A stretch of 64,000 nucleotides of DNA from Cephalotus follicularis. Taxonomy: Eukaryota > Streptophyta > Magnoliopsida > Oxalidales > Cephalotaceae. A program made the translations under genes and the position numbers. The stretch spans positions 71,199-135,198 of the forward strand of contig BDDD01002241.1 of assembly GCA_001972305.1 (NCBI GenBank). The letters run 5' to 3'. The notes beneath the pieces were generated by a model that was given only the letters and a program-made list of their open reading frames with translations, searched no databases and was not told the DNA's origin. Shown here piece by piece: positions 14,501 through 26,630 of the stretch; position 1 is the first letter of the stretch; each line of letters opens with the position of its first letter.

Positions 14501-17284
14501 AAAACCATGTTATATTTTGCCTCAGCAATATTCAAATTTAGTAGAACTAGAAAATACAGTGTGCTCTTTCCATTAAAAAGAAGAAGTACTCACAGTAACA
14601 AGGTTGTTAGAGTGGCCAAGATACTTTTCGATAGAACTTCCTTCACACACTACATAACTAGCTTTGCAGCCAACAAACCATTGATTGACAAATCTAGCAC
14701 CTACTCTAGAAGCCGACTCAAAAACCTACCAAACATATCAAACATCTCAGATAATTGCTCCAGGCACCTGTACAGCTGAGACAGGTTGTCACCACACCAA
14801 GTTGGATGATAAACTTATGGCATGCAAAAAGTTTCACTACCTTCTTATGCATTTCAGCTGAAATTTCTGAATCAACATACAGAGTTTGACCAGCTAGAGC
14901 CGAGTCCATACTCTTAGGGGACTCTGTCGCTGAAAATCGTGGATGTGTGCCAATCATATCAAGCTGCTTGGCTTCACAAATACCAGCAGGAAGACAAGAA
15001 TTGTCTGATCCATTAAAGCCAGTAAGCAGGTCCAACTCATCCAAGTGCATAACATTTTCTATAATACTCTTGATACTGTAGAGTGATTCACTTAACCTCA
15101 CTGCAGCATGTGAAAAAAAAAAGGAATTACGTTGTATAATAGATAATTTTTATTAGGTTCTTAGCTTCTCCTTCCAATTAAATTCTTATCTCACAAATCA
15201 TCTAAATCCGCATTCACTTAAAAAAATGGCAGCTCGAGTGCTAACACTTCAATTTCGAATAGCAATCTGCTTTTACTCTCAATGAGAAGAAAATTGTAGT
15301 TCCTAGTTCCGCTTACAGATGCAATAAGTACTTTAAAGCTCAACAAGGCTTTATACAAGAGACTCACAAAAGAAATCATACAACTCCCACAAAAGAAATC
15401 ATACAACTCCCACAAAAGAAATCATACAACTCCAAGAAACCCTATGGTAAAAAGAGAATGACCATTTAGGAAAATGTAGAAAAGGCACATATAAACCATT
15501 TGCATCTACAATAAAGATGAACATTTAATTCTCTAAAGCACCAAAACTGCAACCTCAGATTTCACTCTTCAATAACTGGACTCTTTGGCAGAACAAAAAG
15601 TTGACTCTTTATCAACCAACCATTTTTAGGCATAACAGACAGTGTCAATGCTAGTTTTTGAAAATTTTAGCCACAGTAAAAGGATGGATTAACTACAGGG
15701 CAGTAATTGTGGCCCAATTGTTGGTAGGCACTTATATCCTAACCTATCCTTCAACATAGTTCTAATAGGTAATTCTATGGCTCAAATATGTTTCAGATTA
15801 TTAATATTTATACTGCAATCAAAACTTCATGAACATAACTATTATACGTGAAACAAAATTTGAGAGGCAACAGCACCCAATGAAGGAGACTTAAGAGTTT
15901 CAAATTGCTTAAACTATGTTAAAACAAAAGCAAATATTTAATCCAAAAAGAGAACGAAATAGCCCCCATACGAAACAAAAAGCAGCCATGTCTCACCATT
16001 TTTCCTAGCACTATCCACAAACCATCCAAGAGAAACAACGAAGAGACCATTTCTTGATCCATGCTGCAAAGCATGCTCAAACTTACGCCCACTAAAGCTG
16101 TAATATAGTGTTAAGAGTTAACGCAAGTCTTACATCAATTAGACCACCAATCGTATAATATTAATGTAAATGTATCAGATCTAGGATCAGTTAGCAATGA
16201 CCAATGAAAACACAATCAGGCTGAGGATTATTCAAATAACAATGTATTATCTCATGCAACATAAATATGATCGCAAAATAAAGCAATTAATGTAAATTTT
16301 AAAATAAACTAATGGATATCTGGACCACCAAGTGGGTGCAATGAGGGTGCAGATGAGGGCTGTAATGGCCACCTAGTCTCTCTGTTGCCTCCATCACTTG
16401 TTTCCTTGCTTCTGTTATATATATATATATATATTCAAAAGAAAATTATAGAAAAAATAAGGTAAGTGATAATAAGTCAAACAATACAACACAAAGTAGA
16501 TGGTGAATTTTTGGTTGTAGTAAAATTTTATGCAACTTCTTTCACAGCAATTAGAAGAAATATATAATAACAATAAAAAAAACAAAAGATACCATGTTAG
16601 AGATGGAGGTATAAATAGATAAGTATAAAGTACTAGTATTTCATGCTCTCAAAATCATGAAATCAACTATCAAATATATATATGGAAAAAATCAATATGA
16701 TTGTCATGGTATATAAGTTATATATTTTAACTTTAATTACCAGACCTAAGAATCATATTGTATCAATCCAATCATTGAATTAAATACTTTATATGTATAT
16801 ATATACCATATCAAATTTTAAATTAATTAAAAATCTCTAACTATTTCATCTTTTTTTTTTAAATTTTAACCGTTTTATTTTCTTATTTAGTATACAAAAT
16901 AACTTCCTCGATGAATATTATAAAATACATAATTTATATAAGTCAAATATTTAATCCAATGATTGAAATATATAATTCATATACTATGATAATCCTATTC
17001 ACTTTTTCGTGTATATATAAAAACATTGAACAACATAGACAAAAGCAGAAACAAAAACAAAAGAGGGTACCTTTGGAGAGACCAGTAACACAAATGACGA
17101 GACCAGAAAAAGGGGGGGTTAGTGGAAGCAGGGAGTCGGAGGCGGAGGATGAAGAAGGAGACATAACGGAATCCAATGATCGTAACGATGGTCTTCCCTT
17201 CTTCTGTTGTAAGCCTCTAAACATTGAAGGCTTCGAACACCCCTTGCTATCTATCACTTCCACTCTTCCTCCACCACCATCCAT
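11540..17284 (-). CDS. Tandem-BRCT domain protein, DNA-damage type (10 exons, 548 aa)
   Basis: Plant nuclear protein with two N-terminal BRCT domains, a fold that usually binds phosphoserine peptides in DNA-damage signalling (family knowledge); partners are unknown here. Exons on the minus strand, 5' to 3': 17284-17071, 16411-16320, 16099-15997, 15100-14841, 14725-14594, 14322-14200, 13550-13419, 12867-12650, 12425-12272, 11758-11540 (TGA). All phases join, total 1,647 nt. BRCT1 spans about residues 60-145 (GLVICVTGL, HCTHLVVQ, GLFVVSLGWFVDS). BRCT2 spans about 206-285 (GQTLYVDSEI, WFVGCKASYVVCEG, YLGHSNNLVTPLWV). The C-terminal half is novel to me apart from a well-formed ending (GNVYELLIRA). 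The start is the first in-frame ATG at 17284; the frame is open upstream only through non-ATG codons. Exon 2 joins exon 3 through a probable AT-AC intron, annotated separately. Plant databases carry relatives as BRCT domain DNA-repair proteins; I do not assign a symbol. Confidence 0.88.
15365..15433. repeat. Three perfect 23-bp tandem repeats in a BRCT-gene intron
   Basis: Unit begins CACAAAAGAAATCATACAAC and recurs at 15365, 15388 and 15411 without a mismatch, inside the intron between exons 3 and 4. Confidence 0.95.
16100..16319 (-). other. Probable U12-type AT-AC intron of the BRCT gene
   Basis: No GT donor keeps the frame after the HCTHLVVQ codons. Reading the intron as ATATCCATT...TATTAC joins CAG directly to AGC TTT AGT GGG CGT, giving VVQ-SFSGRKFEHAL, the expected BRCT continuity. 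The donor ATATCCAT matches the minor-class consensus ATATCCTT except at one base. An ACTCTTAAC element close to the branch consensus TTCCTTAAC sits about 11 nt before the terminal AC, the spacing typical of U12 introns. Length 220 nt. Use of the site is inferred, not shown. Confidence 0.8.
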
Positions 17285-18925
17285 TAATTTAGTATCACTA
17301 CTACCTCTCAATTCTCTCCCTCTTCTTTTTTCTTAATATGTGCATACAAAACCATTGCAAACAAACAATATGAATATCCAAACCACTAGTAAAAAGTAGT
17401 TACTGAAAGACAAATTGAAATTAATTCACCATCTAGTACCATATACTCATACTCAAAAGGTTTTTGAAAGCGATTTTTTTTAAATCATCTGCTGGTGGGG
17501 TAGGGGGCGGGGGGTATCTTTTCTCTTTTTTAGTGTTGCTGTGTCGTGTGGACAACTTTGCTTTGCCTTTTTATTTTTTTCCTTATTTTTTCTTGTGGTT
17601 GGGTTCAAATATGAGATCAGTGGGTTCACTCCCTTCTTTTCTTCTTCTTCTTTTTTTTTTTTTGGCATTCTCTTTAATGATATAACATATAAATTATATT
17701 TTTTAAAATATAATCATTAAATATAATCTGTTAATTTTGTAAACTATCAATCCATATATTATTGAATAAAGAATATTTTAATAATATATTACCAAAATTA
17801 ACTGTTAAAAATTTGTTTATTTAATAACATATCGATTTACTTAAAAATTAAGATGCATATCTATAAATATAATATATCAAATTTAACGACTGTAAAGAGA
17901 CTGTCTAAAGAAGAAGTGATCATATGGAGTGATCATAAAATTCAAGTTGCAGAGCCACAGCAATAGTTTTTTTTAAGACTCAATTTATCCTTTGAACTGA
18001 TAGCAAAATATCAATTACTCTATACTTCAAAACGATTCAATCGAAAACTTCAATAATCAATTATGCTTCAATTGAGACATTACGTTAAGAATAATTAATA
18101 TGATGAGACATAAGTCTTCAATTTAGATATAATTTTGATCTTACTTCTGAAAAATTTTACAAAATAATACGTACTTACTTTCATATTCTTGATTACTCGC
18201 CAAGACGGATTCTCAATTCCTTAAAAGAACAATTAATACTTTTATTATAAATTCAAAAGACAAATGAGTCTTTAACCTTTTTTTTTAATGTTCCTTGGCA
18301 TTAAGTCTCAAAAGTAAATTACAAGGTTACGAACCAAGCTTATAATTAATTACATCGTTTTTATTATAAAATAAGTGATAAGTCACACGTATCTCTGTCA
18401 TGAATTAAAAATTAGTTAAGAAAATGGATAATTAAAAATTTGTTAGTTTTAAAGTTTTGTCTAAATGTTTGCGTAAGAATATGAAAAAATTGAAAACAAC
18501 ATTTTGTTTTTATGGAAAATTATAAAAGACACCGACCGGGTATTCCATCCTTGTTATGAAAATGTGAGAAGTCAGTGTGAAATTGTGACCACCACCAAAG
18601 AATGTTAAACACAAAAGTTGGCAGAAGTGATCTCCCGGGATTAGCTGATAAAGAGTATAGGTGAAAAAATGTCTCACATATGAACAAAAAATTAAATAGA
18701 AATAAAAAATGTCTCACACATCAATTCCATCCCCATTTATACTACTGATTAATGGTATTTAATTAGACTTGGATAACTTTGCTTTCATTACAGGGTTCTC
18801 TTAAGATTATATCACAAGATTATACATATTTTCAAAAGAGAGAAAATCACGTAATAGTCTTTAAAAGTTGACTCTATATTAGTCAAATAGATTTCTTACT
18901 TGCTAAAAAGCTAACTAGAGGGGTT
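17285..18925. other. AT-rich intergenic region upstream of the BRCT gene
   Basis: Contains the BRCT 5' flank and low-complexity T- and A-rich DNA. Short open frames around 17464-17685 on both strands are poly-T/C and poly-A/G translations. No gene recognised. Confidence 0.6.
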
Positions 18926-18934
18926 TGCAAAGAT

Positions 18935-20797
18935 TATAAGGTCATCGAGGATACTACATGGTATCATAACATAGGATGATAGTTTTAGACGTACGTTTCA
19001 AGATGTGAAAATAGAATAATAGCTCAGGTAAATATCCTAAGAGTAGATGATGGAACTTAAAAAGGAGATAAACAAATAGCCTTTAATGATAGAATGTTGA
19101 AATAGAAGACTTAAAATACATATGAAAAGACAAATATCATGTGTCAATCAAAGGGAAAATGACCACAAACTAAAGAAATTTAGTGGTTAATGTCCAAAAA
19201 GTGGTTAAGGCATGAAGGACTTGTTTTAGAAGTTTGTTTGAAGATAGGAATATGGAGTCTTATATGAAGGATACAAAGTAGCCAAAAAAGAGTTGAAAAA
19301 GATAGTAAGGGGAGACATAAGGCTTATAATAAGCTCTACATAAGCTATGGACCCAAGAATCACAGAAAGATATTTACAAATTAGCGAAGGTTAGAGATAA
19401 GAGAAGTAAAGATCTAAACTAAGTTACGTGCATTAAGGATGAGAACCATAAACTGTTGGTCTAAGAATGATAGATAAAGGAAAGGTGGATGAGCTATTTT
19501 ACTAAATTATTCAATGAAAGCCACACAGAGTCTCTAAGAAATGATTTGAGTAACCCCGTTGAAGATAAAATGTTATGTTTACGTATGGAATTAGGATATC
19601 CGAGAAAAAAGAGGCTTTATAAAATATGAAAATTACAAAAGTCAAAGGACCATATGGAACTCCCATTGAGGCGTGGAAGTGTTTTGGCTAGGTTGGGTTA
19701 ATTTGGTCAACTAACATTTTCAACACAATCTTAAACATTAAAAAGATGCCTGAGAAGGAGTACTTCAGTTCCCATCTGTAAGAATAAAAGAGACAAATAA
19801 AGTTGTACAAATTATAGAGATATCAAGTTTACAAGCCGTATTATAAAGCTCTGGGAGAGAGTGATTGAGCATAGATTGAGATGCGAGACAAAGATTTCAG
19901 AGAGTCAATTTGGTTTTATGCTCGGTAAGTCTATTATGGAAGTTATTTTCCTTATCAAAAGGTTAATGAAGATGTATAAATAAAAGAACCTCCATATGGT
20001 TTTTATACACTTTAACAAATCTTATGATAGGGTCCATATATAGGGAAGTTTTATGGTGAGTTCTAAAAAAAAGGGTATCCATTAAATATATTAATGCAAT
20101 TAGGGATGTGTGTGATGAAACTGTAACAAGGGTACGAACTTCTAGAGATGATTCAAACGATTTCTGAATTACTATTGGCTTACACCAAGTATCTACCTTA
20201 AGCCTTTTTTTTTGCTATAGTTATGAACGAGCTGACTAAGAATATCTAGGAGAATATTCTTTGGTGTATGCTTTTTACAGGAGATATAGTTTTAATTGAT
20301 GAAACTATGTCTGTACTGAATCGAAAGTTAGAATCATGGAGGAGTACATTAGAGTCTAAGGTCTTTAGGACAAATAGGACCAAAATAGAATATATGGAAT
20401 GTAATTTTAGTAACACTAGGCAATGAAATAAGGATGTAATTAAATTAGGAAGGCAAGAGATTCATAAAAAAGATCATTTGTGATATATCGGATCTATTAT
20501 AAATAAGTATAGTGGGCTTGAAGATAATGTTAACCATAGGACTAAAGCGAGAATGATGAAATGGAGAACTATAACTAGAGTCTTACATGACTAAAGAGTG
20601 CCAACTAATTAGTTAAATGGAAAATTATATATGACAACTACAAGGCCAACGATACTTTATGAAACGAAATGTTGGGCAGTAAAGAAACAACAAGTCCATA
20701 AATTTAGTATAACCAAACTGAAGATGTTGAGACGAATGTGCGCGAATATAAGAAAATATAGAATACGAAATGATTACATTAGGAATAAGGTAGTAGT
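18935..20797 (+). pseudogene. Decayed non-LTR retrotransposon (endonuclease/reverse transcriptase), 5' part
   Basis: Frame-broken translation on the plus strand follows the usual order of the plant LINE-type polyprotein: IYKLAKVRDK and VTCIKDEN (about 19373-19450), KGPYGTPIEAWKC (about 19645), the ESIWFYAR-type block (about 19900), MNELTKNI with WCMLFTGDIVLIDE (about 20220-20305), and TRPTILYETKCWAV with KMLRRMC (about 20640-20740). The catalytic aspartate pair reads GD rather than DD, and stops are frequent, so it is dead. The 3' end resumes at 26631 after an insertion. The clade could be RTE or L1. Confidence 0.85.
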
Positions 20798-21152
20798 TGT
20801 AACACCCGAAATTTTATTATATAAAAGAATAGCTATTGGGCTGACAATATTTCCTTTGGGCTAGGCCGATTGTTGGACCGAAATTATATAAAGGAGAAAT
20901 TAGGCTTAATTGGTATTAGTATTGTTAATTGGATTGGAATTGGATTTAAGGAAGAAATAATGTTGGGCCAAACTTGGTATTATGGAGGAAGCATGCGCTG
21001 GGCTGAATTTGGCCCAAGGAAGAGGAAATGATGTTGGGCTGAAAATATACTAAAAAGGAGAGGAAAGGATGTCAACCAATGTAATTATCAGCCCATTTTA
21101 GTGAAGAATACGGTGGAAATGTGTAGGGAATTCTAGAGAATTCCATTGATGG

Positions 21153-21161
21153 CTATAAAAG
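21153..21161 (+). promoter_or_regulatory. Candidate TATA box of the 5.8-kb LTR-type element
   Basis: CTATAAAAG lies in an otherwise ordinary stretch, followed by a T/C-rich leader-like segment. This matches the position of the U3/R boundary in a plant LTR. Activity is inferred only. Confidence 0.45.
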
Positions 21162-21599
21162 AGGAAGTATTAAGTGTGGTAAGGGTTACTGAGATTTTGG
21201 GAGAGAAAGAGACCAAGAGATGGCTTTCTCTGGAGACCTCTTGTCTCCCTCTTCCCAGTCTATTTTGATTCCCTCACTTCCAACCTTGGAAGAGATGTAG
21301 AAAGAAGGACCCAGAGGACGAAGAGAGAAACAGTGAAGGAGGCTAGGAAGTGGCTGTGTGTAACTGATGGAGCAAATGAAAACATAATCAGACCTCCAGT
21401 GGATTTGAGGTAGGTTCTACTACCTACTCAGTGCCTATTTTGTGTTTAAATGTTATAATTGTTAGGCACGACTTGTGTATTAGCTAGTGTGAATGATTTA
21501 CTGTTACTATCTTTGGGAAGTCTGGCATAATGAATAACATTATTGTCCTCTGGAAATGATGGTTATTTCCAATGAGTGTTAGTGACTGAAATGAGTGTG

Positions 21600-22900
21600 T
21601 TCAAGGAGAGAATGCTCAACGTACCCCTGGCACCGAGCATGCAACGTCGTGAGCGTTGCACTTCCCCCAACGCAGGTGTCCCAGGGTATGCGTCCTGTGC
21701 ATGCCAAGTGCCGAGGATGCCATGTGCCAACCATGCCTCTCCTCTACTAATGCGTCCGAGGTGCCTTCCATGGCTCTCCACTGTTGTGCCGAGGACACCG
21801 TGTGCCAACCATGGCCTCCACTAGCACACGTCCACTGTGTGCCACTGCATGCATCCTGTGCATGCCAGGTGCTAAGGATGCAAAGCGCTGCCCACTTCCC
21901 CGCATGCATCCAAGCTCCAAGGCATGCATTCTAGCTTGCCTAGTCATGTGCCGAGGACGCAACGCCATGCTGGGGATGCAACGCTATGCGTCCTGAGCAC
22001 AACATAACTCTTGAACTCCCATGCGTGCGTTGTCCTCTGCCATGTGCCGAGGATACCATTGTGTCATGCGTCATCCTTTGCTAGGCGTCCGAGGATGCTT
22101 CATAGCTTCCATGCATGCACCAAGTTGTCCCTTGCCATGCGTCCGAGGAAGCAACGCTATGCGCCTCAAGCATGCATCGTCCTCTGCCATTGCTAAATGC
22201 CCGAGGTGCCATTATTGCTAAGTATGGCTCTCCTCTGCCATGTACCCGAAGACCCAGCCATGGCATTCCACTGTGCCATGCGCCGAGGTGCTAGTGAATG
22301 TGTCAACAGGCAGTGGCGCCATGCACTCCCTAGCATTGCATCCAAGGCATGTAACGTTGGAGTCCAACCTCTGCCAACGTCATGTACTCGAGGTTCCGAG
22401 GAAGCATGCCATGCGCTTCAACCTGCCCCGAGCAGTGCATCCTCCACTGCCAGCAAGTGTCCACATGCATGCCTAACATGCGTCGAGGACATCAATATCC
22501 ACTGCATGCGTCATGTGCATACCCAAGGTGCTAAGGATGCCAATGCCGAGCTCCTCACTGTCCACATGCATTGCGTCCAGGGAGCCATATGCCGAGGTGC
22601 CATTGCCGAGGACACATGCCGAGGACGCACCAGTGCCATGCGCTGTGCATCCAAGACGCCAGAGTCTTCTGCCATGTGCACCATGCACTGTGAAGTGCTG
22701 AGCTCTCCTCTGGCAGCGCCCTCGCATGCAACGCATGCGAGTTCTCCACTGTCCATGCGTCCAAGATGCCATGCCCGAGCTCTCCTCTGCCATGCCCAAG
22801 CACACCGTGCACCTAAGCTCTCTTGAGCTCTCCACTGGTGTGTGCCGAACCCTCCTCTGCATGCATCCCGAGCGTGCATGGTGCGCGAAATGGTAAGTGC
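21600..22900. repeat. GC-rich degenerate minisatellite built on CCGAGG and CATGC words
   Basis: About 1.3 kb of imperfect, irregularly spaced repetitions of words such as CATGTGCCGAGGA and ATGCGTCCGAGG, far richer in GC than the flanks. It leaves long open frames in several frames of both strands (up to about 209 codons). That follows from the low stop-codon frequency of the repeat and is not evidence of coding. Confidence 0.8.
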
Positions 22901-23234
22901 CGAACAGTGCTCCTCATGAGTTCAGAACGTGTATATATAATGCCTAAATAGTGCCTGCATGCGTTGATGCATGCACGCGCCAAACAGTGCGTTTTCATGC
23001 GCTTTAAAGTATAATTTAAATATATTATGTGAGTGATGGAGTGATGGCTGCTGTGAAAGGATAAATGATAAAATATAGTGTAATGAATGAATGCAGTGAT
23101 AAGTGTAGTACATATAGGGATACTAAGTGTAGAGAAAAATAGTGTAAATGTAGTGTAATAAAGTGATAAAGGCAGACCTTACTGAATGTAGTGTTATTGT
23201 AATGTTAGTGAATGTTAATGTAATGTACTGTACC

Positions 23235-23323
23235 GGATCACCAACCGAGATGAGCCTACGGGATCACCGACAAAGATGAGCCGGTAAGGCTATCTTTGAG
23301 ATGAGCCTGGGGGATCACCGATA
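23235..23323. repeat. First cluster of the GATCACCG...GATGAG repeat
   Basis: Three to four imperfect copies of a roughly 22-bp unit with core GATCACCGACCGAGATGAG. A second cluster lies at 25814-25888 in the same element. Confidence 0.85.
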
Positions 23324-23652
23324 TAGTGTGACATCCGTGTCCTAGTACGGTCTGTATATGTGAGCCTATGTTTGTCTGTCTGTCTGTTAGTCTGTTTTTA
23401 TGACATTTGTTACATATGCATCACGACATTAACAAATTTTTGTGATTTTATTATGATGGTTTCTGCATAACAAATAAATTTTCCTTACTGTAAATTAAAT
23501 GATGTTTTTCTGAAAAGACTGCTGATTTCGGAAATAGGCCAAATGGTACGTCCTAAATATCCAATTTCTCTCTGTATCGGTTTAATTCTGGACGAAACCC
23601 AGTCCATTTTGTTTAAATATATATGGGAAAATGCAAAAACTCTTTCATTTTG

Positions 23653-23655
<3 letters not shown>

Positions 23656-23690
<35 letters not shown>
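23656..23690 (+). repeat. (CT)n microsatellite
   Basis: About seventeen CT units precede a CpG-rich stretch (about 23740-24350). The arrangement resembles a gene leader, but no recognisable protein follows. Confidence 0.9.
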
Positions 23691-23692
<2 letters not shown>

Positions 23693-25813
23693 GACTTTCT
23701 CTCTCCTCTATCCCGTCTCTCATTGCCTTTACCTTCTTTCTTCGGCGTCAGTGCCGATCTGACACCGGCGAAGGTACCGGTTGAATCGCCTCTATCCCCC
23801 GAGCAAGCCGAGCCCCACCACCGCGCCAACAACCGCGCCGTTTGCGCCCGACGAGCTCTTCTCTCTCAGCCTCTGTTTTGCTTCTTTTCGGCGTCTCCGG
23901 TGATCCTCACCGCAAGGCGAGCCCATATTCGGACTCCTGGCGTCGCGACCGTTCGAACGGTACCAGCCCCGACACGTGACGACGCCGACAACGCCGATCG
24001 ACTGCGAAGGCAGCCGCGGTCAACGCGACCGTTCCGGCTAGATGCGACAGCGCCACGACCAACGCCCCTCAGATCTGTGATCTCTAGCCTCCGACATGCC
24101 AGATGCGACCTCTGGGGATGACCGGCGACGCGCGTGGCTGACACGGGCAGGCCAGGGTGGCCCGTGGGCCCACGTGCCGATGACCTTCTGCGGACCGTTC
24201 TGACAGCTTTCCGACTATGTTCTCCACGTTGATGTGATTCGTTCCAGTTCCGCTGCGGGATTCTGACTCTGTGCTCCGTTCCATTGGCTTTCGAGGATCC
24301 TGCCTTTGAGGTCGGCCATGGAGGCGACCAGTCGATGGACTCGCTCTTCTGTTCTGTGAGTGGAACGCTTTTCTTTAACCTTTTTACTCTGGAGTTCTTT
24401 TAATGGTTTGAATGTTTGAAACATTTTACTATTTGATTTCCGTATCTTAATGAATCTGAATCTGTTTCTGTTCTGAAATATGTTTAAGTTTTAATGTCTG
24501 AAACTTTCTTTTAATGTTTTCAAATGCTCGCATGGTTATAGTCATACTATGACGCTATTTTCAGCTATATCTGTATATGATGAGGAAAATGATTCATCTA
24601 TCTGTCTGAAATCTGTTTTAAGTCTGTTATGAAGAAATTGTGATTTCTGAATCTGCTAAATCTGTTTAAATATGTTTGGATGCATGATGATCTCGGTATT
24701 GTATTATATATATATCTGATGCCTATGAGAGGTTTTGTCTATACGTGTATGATTTTCTGCTGATGCTTGGACACGACGGTGTCCTTGCCACTATTTCTGC
24801 TGGACGTTCGGTCCGACGGGGCTCAGACGCCAATCTTACTTAGTAGACCCATGGTATCTTATATATTTATTCTGTTTAAATTATTTTAAATACTACATAT
24901 ATCTAAATTCTGAAGAATTAAATCTGTTTTGGAAAAAGAATCTGATTTTCTGCTGATTTTGTAATAAATTGTTTTATAATCTATTTATAATTTGGATTTT
25001 GAAGTTTATACTATTCCTGATTTTTATTCTGTTACTGGAATTCAGTTTAAGTTTTATTTTACTTTTGCTTGTAACATTTCTGTAAAGATATTTATACGCG
25101 AGCAAAACTCTGCGGAGCCTTTTTGTTCCATCTCACTAATCCTGTGGACTAACCCCTCCTCTGTTTTCTGTTTTTAGTTCTGACATGTTAGTCTGCTGAG
25201 CTCTGTCAGCTGGAGTCTGTCTGTCTGCTGAAGTGAGACCACAAGAGCATGCCTACCAGAGTCAACTTGCATATCATTCACCACATTTGTATTTAAACTT
25301 ATGCATTACTTATGTTTTTAGATAAATGTTTTATGGTTTTGTTTAAAAGGGCTGAGCCCAATCCATGTTTTAAGTTTTTGATAATATGGTTGAGGCAGAG
25401 CCCAACCCATACTTGTTTTCTGTTTATATTGTGGTCTGTTAAGGGCTGAGCCTATTTTATAAATTGTTCCTCCTTCAGAAGTGTGATCTGCTGAGGGCTG
25501 AGTCCATTTTATAATTATTTCCTCCTTCGGGAGTGTAGATTTATAAACTGTGCTTTTATTTACAAGGGGCATGGTCCGATAAATGAATACTACATGCCCG
25601 ATTTTCGTAAAATTTTAAGAGTTAGAATTATTTTCAAGTTTTTCAAGAAACTTTTATATTTTCTTTCTATTTTGAAGAATTTCTCTGTTTAAATAGACAT
25701 TTCTGAAACTCTGATCTGCTAAAACTACGGGGTGAGTCTCTCATGGAAGGCTTGGCCTCGTAGCTGCACGGCGGATCCCAGCGAGCTGGGTCCAGACGTG
25801 TCATATAGCCCAA

Positions 25814-25888
25814 TGGATCACCGACCGAGATGAGCCATTGGATCACCAATTGAGATGAGCCGACTGATCACCGACCGAGATGAGCCAC
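25814..25888. repeat. Second cluster of the GATCACCG...GATGAG repeat
   Basis: Three copies of the same unit as at 23235-23323 in the same orientation, about 2.5 kb downstream within the inserted element. Confidence 0.85.
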
Positions 25889-26630
25889 ACTGACTGTTAC
25901 TGTTACTGTTACGGTATAATGAATAATTAAGTTCCTCTCCTCTGCCTTTAACGCCTAGAGCGAGTATATTGCTCTTCCTATAATCGAGGAACCGGTCTGC
26001 CTAAAATGTAATATTTATTCCTGTCCCGGCTTCTCTACCCCTAACGTCTGGAGTGCGTCACCGCTCCTCCTAAGTGGAGAATGCCGAGGAAGGACTTGTA
26101 GTGATTGTTAATGATTGACTGCCAATGACTGTTATGGAATGAATGACTGTTAAGAACCTTTATAGTGTTGAATGGACTCTATGGATTATATAATCATTGC
26201 ATCTCTCATTTGCATTGTATATGCTTACTGTATCTGCATTTCATAAACGCATGGTGGTAGTGCCTACACGACCAGTGGTCGCTGACCCATTGCATTTAAT
26301 GTAATGGGTCAGGTATAGGTAGAGTTAGCAGCAAGCTGAGGATTGAAGCCCCGGGTGAGTCTCTTCCCTTCTATTGCAGTTCGACGACCCAATAGCATAA
26401 TAATATTGTATTTTTGTTTTATGACCTGTCGGCCTGTGACAGAACTTTTATGAACAATATTATATAACACTGGATTTATCCACACAAGTGATATTTTTAT
26501 TGGATTTATTCTGCATGCATTATCTCATTATTAAATGTTTTAAATTATTCCGTTGAATTGTTATAAATGATTGGTACTGTTGTAGCGCGTCAAACCTTGG
26601 GGGTTGACCCTTGGGGTTTAGGGCGTTACA

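Larger units (their letters stand above)
20798..26630. mobile_element. 5.83-kb LTR-type insertion splitting the LINE (possible giant solo LTR)
   Basis: Begins TGTAACACCCGAAAT and ends GGGCGTTACA, the TG...CA form of plant Ty3/gypsy LTRs. It is flanked by GTAGT (20793-20797) and GTAAT (26631-26635), a five-base target duplication with one mismatch. Removing it with one flank copy restores the LINE reading across the junction (KVVV then MLIEYKLREN). A TATA box (CTATAAAAG, 21153) lies about 355 bp inside. I find no gag, protease, integrase or RT reading and no second copy of the ends, so it may be one very long LTR or a non-autonomous element. Orientation is plus if the TATA box is the LTR promoter. 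Confidence 0.75.

Noticed and set aside
15365..15433. Regular direct repeats suggesting a CRISPR-like array
   Set aside because: Three contiguous 23-bp units with no spacers, in a plant intron; a simple tandem repeat.
16911..17336. 141-codon plus-strand frame
   Set aside because: Antisense to exon 1 of the BRCT gene, whose minus-strand reading has clear family similarity.
22197..22826. 209-codon open frame on the plus strand, with several overlapping frames on both strands
   Set aside because: Produced by the stop-poor GC-rich minisatellite; no domain, no consistent codon use, overlapping frames on both strands.
23543..24121. 192-codon frame after the CT tract
   Set aside because: Includes the translated microsatellite (alternating Leu/Ser) and CpG-rich low-complexity sequence, with no recognisable protein.
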